NCBI RefSeq assembly: GCF_000463015.1
Contig: NC_022247.1
Location: forward strand, 2,294,001 to 2,358,000
From: Variovorax paradoxus B4
Lineage (GTDB): Bacteria; Pseudomonadota; Gammaproteobacteria; Burkholderiales; Burkholderiaceae_C
Reading direction: 5' to 3'
DNA length: 64,000 nucleotides
The notes under the pieces are model-generated. The model did not search any database, had not been told where the DNA came from, and saw nothing but the letters and a program-made list of their open reading frames with translations. Within the stretch, counting starts at the first letter, position 1. Every line of letters starts with the position of its first letter. Positions 18,565 through 26,583 of this stretch are shown piece by piece. A program made the position numbers and the translations under genes.

Positions 18565-19425
18565 ATGAACACCAAGCAACGACTTCGCGCCCTGGTGGAG
18601 GCCCGCCGCGGCGCCCTGGTGCCGGGCGCCTTCAATGCGCTGTCGGCCAAGGTCGTCGAAGACCTGGGCTTCGAGGCGATCTACATCACCGGCGCCGGCG
18701 TCACCAACATGTGGTTCGGCCTGCCGGACCAGGGCTTCGTGGGGCTGGCCGAGATGGCCGACCACACGGCGCGCATCCGCGATGCCGTCGGCTTGCCGCT
18801 GATCGTCGATGCCGACACGGGCTTCGGCAATGCGTTGAACGTGCGCCACACCGTGCGCACGCTGGAGCGCGCGGGCGCCGACTGCATCCAGTTCGAGGAC
18901 CAGGTCGCGCCCAAGCGCTGCGGCCACTTCTCGGGCAAGGACGTGATTTCCACCGAGGAGGCCGTCAACAAGATCAAGGCCGCGGCCGATGCCAGGCAGG
19001 ACGCCGACCTGCTGATCCTGGCGCGCACCGATGCCTGCGCGGTGCACGGCTTCGAGGCGGCCATCGAGCGCGCACAGAGATTCGCGGAGGCCGGCGCCGA
19101 CATCCTGTTCGTCGAAGCGGTGACCAGTGCCGACGAGATCCGCGCCTTGCCGCAGCGCCTGGATCGCCCGCAGCTCATGAACATGGTGGTCGGCGGAAAG
19201 ACGCCCATCTTCGGTGCCCGGGAGCTCGGCGGCATGGGCTACGGGCTCGTGCTCTATGCGAATGCCGCGCTGCAGGGCGCGGTGGCCGGCATGCAGAAGG
19301 CGCTGACGGTCCTGCGTGACACAAGGCGCCTCGACGAAGACCCCGCGCTGGTCACCCCGTTCGCGGAGCGCCAGCGGCTCGTCGGCAAGCCCGAATGGGA
19401 TGCGCTGGAGCGCCGCTACGCCTGA
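18565..19425 (+). CDS. Isocitrate lyase/PEP mutase superfamily enzyme
   Basis: 286-residue TIM-barrel enzyme that cleaves or decarboxylates a 2-hydroxy/alkyl dicarboxylate. It has the metal and active-site motifs DADTGFGN, QFEDQ and KRCGH followed by FSGK, the lyase-type signature that also occurs in 2-methylisocitrate and dimethylmalate lyases. A GTG at 18553 overlapping the receptor stop is an alternative start. With a PrpR-type activator upstream, a methylisocitrate-like substrate is attractive, but prpC/prpD are absent, so the substrate stays open. Confidence 0.85.
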   Translation: MNTKQRLRALVEARRGALVPGAFNALSAKVVEDLGFEAIYITGAGVTNMWFGLPDQGFVGLAEMADHTARIRDAVGLPLIVDADTGFGNALNVRHTVRTLERAGADCIQFEDQVAPKRCGHFSGKDVISTEEAVNKIKAAADARQDADLLILARTDACAVHGFEAAIERAQRFAEAGADILFVEAVTSADEIRALPQRLDRPQLMNMVVGGKTPIFGARELGGMGYGLVLYANAALQGAVAGMQKALTVLRDTRRLDEDPALVTPFAERQRLVGKPEWDALERRYA

Positions 19426-19446
19426 GCGGCGCGACGCCCGGCCCGC

Positions 19447-20454
19447 TCAGGACTTGATGAACGCCAGCAGGTCGGCGTTGAACTTGTCCTTGTGCGTGTC
19501 GGTCAGGCCGTGCGGTGCGCCGGGGTAGACGATGAGCTTGTTGTTCTTCACCAGCTTGGCCGAGGCCAGGCCCGACGCGCCGATCGGCACGATCTGGTCG
19601 TCGTCGCCGTGGACGATCAGCGTGGGCACGTCGAACTTCTTCAGGTCTTCGGTGAAGTCGGTTTCCGAGAAGGCCTTGATCGAGTCATAGGTGTTCTTGT
19701 GGCCGCCGAGCATGCCCTGCGCCCACCACGAGTCGATCAGTCCCTGCGAGACCTTGGCGCCCGGCCGGTTGAAGCCGAAGAACGGGCCCGAGGGCACGTC
19801 CTTGTAGAACTGCGAGCGGTTGGCGAGTTGCGCTGCGCGCAGGCCGTCGAACACTTCCATCGGCAGGCCGCCGGGGTTGGCGGCGGTCTTCAGCATTTGC
19901 GGCGGCACGGCCGAGATCAGCGCGGCCTTGGCCACGCGCTGGGTGCCGTGGCGGCCGATGTAGCGCGCCACCTCGCCGCCGCCCGTCGAGAAGCCGACCA
20001 GGATGGCGTTCTTCAGGTCCAGCGTCTCGATGACCGTCGCCAAGTCGTCGGCATAGGTGTCCATGTCGTTGCCGTTCCAGGGCTGGCTCGAGCGGCCGTG
20101 GCCGCGGCGGTCGTGCGCCACGGCGCGGTAGCCCTGCGATGCCACGAACAGCATCTGCGATTCCCAGCTGTCGGAATTGAGCGGCCAGCCGTGGCTGAAC
20201 ACGACGGGCTGGCCCGAACCCCAGTCCTTGAAGTAAAGCTGGGTGCCGTCCTTGGTGACGATGGTGTTGCTCATGGTCTGCTTTCCTTTCGAAGAGGCGT
20301 GAACCGCGCCGGCTTTCGGCGCGGCGGTGGAAGCGGCGGACGCCGCCTTGGAGAAGCCGGTCGCCACGAGGGCTCCGGCTGCAATGGAAGCACCGCCGGC
20401 CAGCAGGCTGCGGCGGGTCGGGGTGGCGGTGAGATTCTTGCTGTTTGCGGACAT
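19447..20454 (-). CDS. Tat-exported alpha/beta hydrolase, chloroperoxidase-like
   Basis: 335 residues with a Tat signal ([11 protein letters not shown], cleavage near residue 42) joined to a full cofactor-free haloperoxidase/esterase fold that begins at [15 protein letters not shown], where cytoplasmic relatives start. Catalytic triad: Ser about 156 in GFSTGGG, Asp in HGDDDQIVP, His in PGAPHGL. The oxyanion motif [11 protein letters not shown] is present. It follows ohrR on the same strand and has its own copy of the OhrR-type operator upstream, so it is probably induced by organic peroxides. These enzymes make peracids or hydrolyse esters in vitro; the natural role is unclear. Confidence 0.88.
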   Translation of the reverse strand: MSANSKNLTATPTRRSLLAGGASIAAGALVATGFSKAASAASTAAPKAGAVHASSKGKQTMSNTIVTKDGTQLYFKDWGSGQPVVFSHGWPLNSDSWESQMLFVASQGYRAVAHDRRGHGRSSQPWNGNDMDTYADDLATVIETLDLKNAILVGFSTGGGEVARYIGRHGTQRVAKAALISAVPPQMLKTAANPGGLPMEVFDGLRAAQLANRSQFYKDVPSGPFFGFNRPGAKVSQGLIDSWWAQGMLGGHKNTYDSIKAFSETDFTEDLKKFDVPTLIVHGDDDQIVPIGASGLASAKLVKNNKLIVYPGAPHGLTDTHKDKFNADLLAFIKS

Positions 20455-20511
20455 GGTGCGTTCCTTCTTTGACGTCGTGGTTAATGATGGCTAAAACTAT
20501 CGTTCATATGA

Positions 20512-20531
20512 ATATCGCGTGCGATATAATT
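20512..20531. promoter_or_regulatory. OhrR-type operator before the hydrolase gene
   Basis: ATATCGC-GT-GCGATAT (perfect 7-bp arms) followed by AATTG, 58 bp ahead of the hydrolase start. The same element (ATATCGCATGCGAT, then CTAATTG) lies before ohrR at 21057-21077. Confidence 0.7.
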
Positions 20532-20567
20532 GAGGAAAAAAAGCAGGAAGGCGGATGTGGCAGACCA

Positions 20568-21044
20568 TCACGCGTTCCTGTCGAGGTTGGAACGCAGCGT
20601 TCGCAACTGCGTGCGCAGCTTGACGATGTCCTTTGGCGACAGCTCCATGGCCTGTGCGAGGCATGACGGAAGGGCCTTGGCCTTGCCGCGTAGTGCGCGG
20701 CCTTCGGCGGTGAGCGACACGATCACCTGCCGTTCGTCCGTTGCCGACCGCACGCGCTGGATGAGGCCGTGTGCTTCGAGCCGCTTGAGGAGGGGGGTGA
20801 GGGTGGTCGTTTCGAGCGACAGCCGCGCACAGATCTCGGACACGTTGATGCCGTCCTGCTCCCACAGCACCAGCATGACGAGGTATTGCAGGTAGGTGAG
20901 GTCCAGGTCGCGCAGCAGCCCGCGGTACACCTTGTTGAGGCTCAGCATCGTCGAATAGAGCGCGAAGCAGAGCTGCTCATCCAGCGCCAGTGCGTCGCCT
21001 TGGGGGGCGCCGGCGGATTGGATGGAGGGGTGCTTGGCAGGCAT
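20568..21044 (-). CDS. ohrR: OhrR-type MarR-family organic-peroxide repressor
   Basis: 158-residue MarR regulator. The N-terminal LDEQLCFALYS contains the reactive Cys of OhrR, and LTYLQYLVMLVLWEQDG and TLTPLLKRLEAHGLIQR are close to the OhrR consensus for dimer and winged-helix regions. I chose the ATG at 21044 (PAKHPS), inside which the operator at 21057 lies just upstream; the longer frame would place the operator in coding sequence. The usual target gene ohr is absent here and a haloperoxidase-like hydrolase takes its place. Confidence 0.85.
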   Translation of the reverse strand: MPAKHPSIQSAGAPQGDALALDEQLCFALYSTMLSLNKVYRGLLRDLDLTYLQYLVMLVLWEQDGINVSEICARLSLETTTLTPLLKRLEAHGLIQRVRSATDERQVIVSLTAEGRALRGKAKALPSCLAQAMELSPKDIVKLRTQLRTLRSNLDRNA

Positions 21045-21056
21045 GGGCCGGATGAT

Positions 21057-21077
21057 ATATCGCATGCGATCTAATTG
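21057..21077. promoter_or_regulatory. OhrR-type operator before ohrR
   Basis: Contains the perfect 12-bp palindrome ATCGCATGCGAT (21059-21070) followed by CTAATTGC and AAGCGAT, closely matching the element at 20512. Its position 13 bp upstream of the ATG suits autorepression. Confidence 0.7.
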
Positions 21078-21150
21078 CAAGCGATAGGAGGCAAGTGCCT
21101 GATGAGCAACGAGCAACTCCGGCGTTTGTACACCTGGCGCAAGCCAGATG

Positions 21151-21178
21151 AAAAGGGGGCGGCATTTCTGCCGCCCCC
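21151..21178 (-). terminator. Rho-independent terminator of the second giant gene
   Basis: GGGGGCGGCA and TGCCGCCCCC are perfect 10-bp arms around TTTC. Read on the minus strand the stem is followed by CTTTTC. It lies 24 bp beyond the stop of the giant gene, which shows that the gene really ends there without RTX repeats. Confidence 0.75.
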
Positions 21179-21201
21179 TTGCCCCCTTGCTTGAGAGCCC
21201 G

Positions 21202-24200
21202 CTACGCGATCGCCGTTGGCTGGTTGGTCGTGCCGATCAGGTTGGCGATGCCATCGATCTCCAGGTGCACGTCGAAGTCGAAGTTCGCGTAGTCCGCATC
21301 GCCGTCGATCAGCTGGCCTGCAAAGTTCAGGTCCACGTCCGAGTTGATGGTCGTTTCTGTGATCACATCGATCTTGATGATCTTGAACACATCGTTGTCC
21401 GCCGTATCGGCATAGTTCATCCCCGCCGAGGTCAGGTTGACCGTGTCATGGGTGCTCAGGCTGATGCCCGTGCCAGTGAGGTCTTCGGTGCTGCTCAGCA
21501 CCTGCACGCCCGCGATCTGGTAGATGGCGCTGTTGTAGTCGTCCTCGCCGATGCTGACGATCTTCGTGCCTCCTCCGGCCGATTGATAGTCCGTCGCAGA
21601 GTTGGCGATCAGCAGCCGGGTCGTGGTGGTGTTGGTTGACGCATCGAACAACTTCAGCAGGATCGCCACGTCTTCGCCGTCCGTGATCTGGTCGATCGTG
21701 ATGTCGATTGCGTCGGCATAGGCCTTGTCCGTCCCGACAATGGCTGCGCCAGGCTGTTGCGGCGGACTCGTCGAAGTGGGGTTGCTCACCGGATTCGACC
21801 TGTAGAAGTCGAAGTTCAGCAGCTCGCCAGCCTGGACGGTGTCGGAGTTGACCCCGAGGGTGTTGGTTGCGACGTTGACGAAGGCCGTACTCTCGCTGGT
21901 GAAGATTTCGCCCGTCGTGAACGCGTGATCGTTGCCCGACATCAGATCGCCGGAGTCGCTCGGAGGCCTGGCGGAACTGGCGGACAGCACGCCGAAGAAG
22001 TCGCTGCTGTACTGCTGGACCACGATCTCGGGCGAGTTGTTGCCTTCAGTGTCGTAGTTGAACGAAGCCAGCGGCGAGCTCGTGGAGAACGTCGTTTGTC
22101 CACCGATGAGCTGATCCATGTCAAAGGCAAAGGTACCGTCGGTCTTGTTGAAGACGACCGTGCCGGTTGCCGCCTGCGTCGTCGTCGACGTGGGCCCCGG
22201 GTAGTAGTTGAAGCTGAAGTTGTAGGTGACCGTGGTGGCGTCTTCGGCAAAGTGCGAGACGACCGCATCGGTGATGGCCCGCCCGCCGCCGGTCGTGCCG
22301 GTCAGGCTGTTCAGCACGATGCCGTCGGTCGACGCGTTGTCCACGTCGTCCGCGCCCACGGAGAAGTTGTAGGTTCCGGCAATGGGCAGGCCGTCGTTCG
22401 CTCCGGTGAGGTCGGAGATCGCGGTCACCGTCGGGCCGTCGTCGTCGAACTTGATGTTGGCACCGATATTGAGCACCTCGGAATCGCTCGCGGTGTCCCC
22501 ATCCCCGTCGGTGACCGTCACCGTGTTGGTCAGGGTGATCAAGGTGTCGGCCATCGTGGCCTGCTGGGCCGCAAAGTTGGACGACACGCCCGGCCCCGCG
22601 TGGTCGATTTCCGCAAACTGTCGCAAGGTCACCGAACCGGTTGCGCTCACGGCCAGGTCGAAGATGGTGTTGCCAGCCGTGATGGCGCCCGCAGTGGCGG
22701 CCGTCGAACCGATGACATTCCCGCTCACCAGGTACAGCTTGATTGAGACGCCGTCGCTCGTGAGTCCGGATGCTCCGCCCGGCGTGGCCACGCCGAGCGC
22801 GAAGGCCGAAACGGTGGTGCCCGCTCCGTCGGCGCCGTAGCTGCTCGATGCCACGCCGAAGGCGGTCGAGAAGTCCTGGGTGGCGGAGTCGGTGGCGGCG
22901 CCGATGGTGTCGGCGTCCTGCGTGTTGACCAGTGCCGTGTCGATGGGCGCTGCCAGCACGACGGACGGGCCGTCGTCGTCGAACTTGATGTTGGCACCGA
23001 TATTGAGCACCTTCGAATCGCTCGCGGTGTCGCCATCCCCGTCGGTGACCGTCACCGTGTTGGTCAGGGTGATCAGCGTGTCGGCCAGCGTGGCCTCCTG
23101 GTCCGCATAGTTGGACGAATCACCCGGCAGCGCGTGGTCGATCTCGGCGAACTGCTGCAGCGTCACCGAGCCGCTTGCGCTCACGGCCAGGTCGAAAATG
23201 GTGTTGGTGGCAAGAATTCCGGCTTCCGTGCCGGATGTCGAACCGATGACCTTGCCGGCCACCACGTACAGGTAGATGGTGGCGCCGTCGCTCTTGAGCC
23301 CGGAGTCGCCGCCCTGCGTGGCCACGCCGAGCGCGAAGCTCGAGACGGTGGTGCCCGCCCCGTCGGCGCCATAGCTGCTCGATGCCACGCCGAAGGCGGT
23401 CGAGAAGTCCTGGGTGGCGGAGTCGGTGGCGGCGCCGATGGTGTCGGCGTCCTGCGTGTTGACCAGTGCCGTGTCGATGGGCGCTGCCAGCACGACGGAC
23501 GGGCCGTCGTCGTCGAACTTGATGTTGGCACCGATGTTGAGCACCTTCGAATCGCTCGCGGTGTCGCCATCCCCGTCGGTGACCGTCACCGTGTTGGTCA
23601 GGGTGATCAGCGTGTCGGCCAGCGTGGCCTCCTGGTCCGCATAGTTGGACGAATCACCCGGCAGCGCGTGGTCGATCTCGGCGAACTGCTGCAGCGTCAC
23701 CGAGCCGCTTGCGCTCACGGCCAGGTCGAAAATGGTGTTGGTGGCAAGAATTCCGGCTTCCGTGCCGGATGTCGAACCGATGACCTTGCCGGCCACCACG
23801 TACAGGTAGATGGTGGCGCCGTCGCTCTTGAGCCCGGAGTCGCCGCCCTGCGTGGCCACGCCGAGCGCGAAGCTCGAAGCGGTGGTGCCCGCCCCGTCGG
23901 CGCCATAGCTGCTCGACGCCACGCCGAAGGCGGTCGAGAAGTCCTGGGTGGCGGAGTCGGTGGCGGCGCCGATGGTGTCGGCGTCCTGCGTGTTGACCAG
24001 CGCCGTGTCGATGGGCGCTGCCAGCACGACGGACGGGCCGTCGTCGTCGAACTTGATGTTGGCACCGATATTGAGCACCTTCGAATCGCTCGCGGTGTCG
24101 CCATCCCCGTCGGTGACCGTCACCGTGTTGGTCAGGGTGATCAGCGTGTCGGCCAGCGCGGCCTCCTGGTCCGCATAGTTGGACGAATCACCCGGCAGCG

Positions 24201-26406
24201 CGTGGTCGATCTCGGCAAACTGCTGCAGCGTCACCGAACCGGTGCCACTGACTGTGACGTCGAAGATGGTGTTGCCGGCCGTGATGTCGGCTTCGGTGGC
24301 GGCCGTCGAACCGATGACATTTCCGCTCACCAGGTACAGCCTGATGACCGCCCCGTCGCTCTTGAGCCCGGAGTCGCCGCCCTGCGTGGCCACGCCGAGC
24401 GCGAAGCTCGAGACGGTGGTGCCCGCCCCGTCGGCGCCATAGCTGCTCGATGCCACGCCGAAGGCGGTCGAGAAGTCCTGGGTGGCGGAGTCGGTGGCGG
24501 CGCCGATGGTGTCGGCGTCCTGCGTGTTGACCAGTGCCGTGTCGATGGGCGCTGCCAGCACGACGGACGGGCCGTCGTCGTCGAACTTGATGTTGGCACC
24601 GATATTGAGCACCTTCGAATCGCTCGCGGTGTCGCCATCCCCGTCGGTGACCGTCACCGTGTTGGTCAGGGTGATCAGCGTGTCGGCCAGCGTGGCCTCC
24701 TGGTCCGCATAGTTGGACGAATCACCCGGCAGCGCGTGGTCGATCTCGGCAAACTGCTGCAAGGTCACCGAACCGATTGCGCTCACGGCCAGGTCGAAAA
24801 TGGTGTTGGTGGCAAGAATTCCGGCTTCCGTGCCGGATGTCGAACCGATGACCTTGCCGCTCACCACGTACAGGTAGATGGTGGCGCCGTCGCTCTTGAG
24901 CCCGGAGTCGCCGCCCTGCGTGGCCACGCCGAGCGCGAAGCTCGAGACGGTGGTGCCCGCCCCGTCGGCGCCGTAGCTGCTCGATGCCACGCCGAAGGCG
25001 GTCGAGAAGTCCTGGGTGGCGGAGTCGGTGGCGGCGCCGATGGTGTCGGCGTCCTGCGTGTTGACCAGCGCCGTGTCGGTGGGCGCTGCCAGCACGACGG
25101 ACGGGCCGTCGTCCTCGAAGACCATCATGGAGCCGACTTCTCCCGTCGCCTGCTCGAACTTGGGCAGGCTGAAACCGCCGATGTCGAAACTGGCGTTGAG
25201 ATTGTTGTTGGTGGCCGATCCGACGTTCTCGATCAATACGCGGTTGTGGTTGGCATCCGTCTGGTACTCGATGACATAGCCGGCCTTGATTCCGCTGATA
25301 ACAGCGGTGTCGCCGCTGAGATCGATGGAAAGGCCCGTGACCAGTTGTCCAGCGGAATCGCGAACGACGACCGAGCTGATATTGATCGCCGTATTATTTT
25401 GCAGGTTGTCCACATATGCGTCGCCAGACGCCAGCACCGTCGTAAAGGCGCTGATCTTGAGGGTGGCGGCTTTGTTGGGCTGCAATTGCGCGATGGTGAA
25501 AGACGCCTCAGTGGTGCCGAGAAGGCCGGTGAAATCGATGTTCGATTCTTCGTCGGCCTCGTTCTGATCGAGATTGGGAACCGTATCGTCGGCGTTGGCG
25601 CCAGTCACGAAGGTGAAGTACATCCCCTCGCCAGGGTTCTTGGCACTGGGCGGGTCGATCATCTGGTTGTTGGTGCCAATGGTCGTGAGCCCGCCTCCCA
25701 GACTGGTATTGACCGTGTCGCCGGTGTTGATGTTGACTCCGGTCGATTCGTTCGCCGGATTCTTGCCAGTCACGACGATCGCGGCGGTTGCATTGCCGAA
25801 CATCGCGAACAGGTTCTGGCCTGAGGGCACATTCGCAAATGAAAACTCGCTGGCCGAAGCGACCGACACAAATAGCTTGTCCGCAAGATTGACGGCGTCG
25901 TCCGGGTTCGAAGCATCCGGGTTCGATATCGCTTCATACTGGACCGTCCAGAGCTTGGCGCCCGTCACCGGGCTTCCCGTTTCCTCCAGGTAGGCCGCGA
26001 ACACGACGACATTGAGGGCCGTCTTTCCGTAGACGATGTTGTTGTTGGTCGTGTCGGTGTACAGGAAAATATCTTCGCCGTCGGCGGTATCGAGGCCGCT
26101 GTCGAAACCATTGAGCAAAGCGCCGTTCGCGTCCGTAAATGAAACATCGGTGACCGTGCCGGATACGCTGAATGTGAATGCGTTGGTGCCGGTATTGGTG
26201 CCGTCATAGCCGCTCAGTGCGGCGTTGATGGCGGTTCCCACACCCTGCGCCGTCAGGCGACTGCTGAAGGCCGTCGGCAGCGAGCTTGCGGAAATGTCAT
26301 TGTCGTTACTGTCTCCCGCAACAGCGGGCGTAGCGGCAAGGTTCTGCAAAGTGGCGGATTCGTCAAGAGTAACGGTCGAGCCGGCCGTCATATTCAACGC
26401 AGGCAT
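21202..26406 (-). CDS. Giant DUF5801-repeat protein, paralogue without RTX C-terminus
   Basis: 1734-residue repetitive protein, paralogous to the RTX adhesin at 1020-6635. The ATG at 26406 follows GGAGG and aligns with the paralogue start (MTAGSTVTLDESATLQN). The N-terminal 430 residues, the five-unit repeat region (about residues 434-1323) and the following domains with VAILLKLFDASTN-type segments match the paralogue in order. It ends just where the paralogue begins its GGxGxD repeats, so the usual type I secretion signal is missing. A strong terminator follows, so the end is not a local frameshift. It may still use the neighbouring exporters through an atypical C-terminus, stay inside, or be a decaying copy. 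Confidence 0.87.
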   Translation of the reverse strand: MPALNMTAGSTVTLDESATLQNLAATPAVAGDSNDNDISASSLPTAFSSRLTAQGVGTAINAALSGYDGTNTGTNAFTFSVSGTVTDVSFTDANGALLNGFDSGLDTADGEDIFLYTDTTNNNIVYGKTALNVVVFAAYLEETGSPVTGAKLWTVQYEAISNPDASNPDDAVNLADKLFVSVASASEFSFANVPSGQNLFAMFGNATAAIVVTGKNPANESTGVNINTGDTVNTSLGGGLTTIGTNNQMIDPPSAKNPGEGMYFTFVTGANADDTVPNLDQNEADEESNIDFTGLLGTTEASFTIAQLQPNKAATLKISAFTTVLASGDAYVDNLQNNTAINISSVVVRDSAGQLVTGLSIDLSGDTAVISGIKAGYVIEYQTDANHNRVLIENVGSATNNNLNASFDIGGFSLPKFEQATGEVGSMMVFEDDGPSVVLAAPTDTALVNTQDADTIGAATDSATQDFSTAFGVASSSYGADGAGTTVSSFALGVATQGGDSGLKSDGATIYLYVVSGKVIGSTSGTEAGILATNTIFDLAVSAIGSVTLQQFAEIDHALPGDSSNYADQEATLADTLITLTNTVTVTDGDGDTASDSKVLNIGANIKFDDDGPSVVLAAPIDTALVNTQDADTIGAATDSATQDFSTAFGVASSSYGADGAGTTVSSFALGVATQGGDSGLKSDGAVIRLYLVSGNVIGSTAATEADITAGNTIFDVTVSGTGSVTLQQFAEIDHALPGDSSNYADQEAALADTLITLTNTVTVTDGDGDTASDSKVLNIGANIKFDDDGPSVVLAAPIDTALVNTQDADTIGAATDSATQDFSTAFGVASSSYGADGAGTTASSFALGVATQGGDSGLKSDGATIYLYVVAGKVIGSTSGTEAGILATNTIFDLAVSASGSVTLQQFAEIDHALPGDSSNYADQEATLADTLITLTNTVTVTDGDGDTASDSKVLNIGANIKFDDDGPSVVLAAPIDTALVNTQDADTIGAATDSATQDFSTAFGVASSSYGADGAGTTVSSFALGVATQGGDSGLKSDGATIYLYVVAGKVIGSTSGTEAGILATNTIFDLAVSASGSVTLQQFAEIDHALPGDSSNYADQEATLADTLITLTNTVTVTDGDGDTASDSKVLNIGANIKFDDDGPSVVLAAPIDTALVNTQDADTIGAATDSATQDFSTAFGVASSSYGADGAGTTVSAFALGVATPGGASGLTSDGVSIKLYLVSGNVIGSTAATAGAITAGNTIFDLAVSATGSVTLRQFAEIDHAGPGVSSNFAAQQATMADTLITLTNTVTVTDGDGDTASDSEVLNIGANIKFDDDGPTVTAISDLTGANDGLPIAGTYNFSVGADDVDNASTDGIVLNSLTGTTGGGRAITDAVVSHFAEDATTVTYNFSFNYYPGPTSTTTQAATGTVVFNKTDGTFAFDMDQLIGGQTTFSTSSPLASFNYDTEGNNSPEIVVQQYSSDFFGVLSASSARPPSDSGDLMSGNDHAFTTGEIFTSESTAFVNVATNTLGVNSDTVQAGELLNFDFYRSNPVSNPTSTSPPQQPGAAIVGTDKAYADAIDITIDQITDGEDVAILLKLFDASTNTTTTRLLIANSATDYQSAGGGTKIVSIGEDDYNSAIYQIAGVQVLSSTEDLTGTGISLSTHDTVNLTSAGMNYADTADNDVFKIIKIDVITETTINSDVDLNFAGQLIDGDADYANFDFDVHLEIDGIANLIGTTNQPTAIA
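22437..25106 (-). repeat. Five tandem 534-bp coding repeats
   Basis: Unit boundaries fall at 22437, 22971, 23505, 24039 and 24573, ending at 25106, all exactly 534 bp (178 aa). Each unit begins FDDDGPSVVLAAP and holds DADTIGAATDSATQDFSTAF. Central units are almost identical at DNA level; the unit nearest the C-terminus is the most diverged. The even length and high identity suggest recent homogenisation. Confidence 0.9.
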
Positions 26407-26583
26407 AAACACCTCCATGGTCGGAAAATTTCGCCGATAGGAGCGGTGCAACTTGGGGAAAGGCGCTGCCCGTCAACCAAATCGACAAGAGATCGATGCT
26501 GAACCGCCAGCCTGTGCCCTGTCCATAGGCTGAAAGTTGTCACCCAAAGGATGACGCGCAGGCCGACGGACGAGCATTGCGCG
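26407..26583 (-). promoter_or_regulatory. Upstream region of the second giant gene, homologous to 849-1019
   Basis: The block at 26519-26560 reproduces the element at 849-890, and 26494-26507 reproduces GCGGTTCAGCATCG. The ribosome-site region (TTTCCGACC, GGAGGTGTTT) also resembles the other gene. No separate gene was found in these 177 bases. Confidence 0.65.

Noticed and set aside
23134..25824. An 896-codon plus-strand frame opposite the second giant gene
   Set aside because: Same reason: a shadow of the 534-bp repeats, with HAEREAR- and VGQGDQ-type monotony and no domain.
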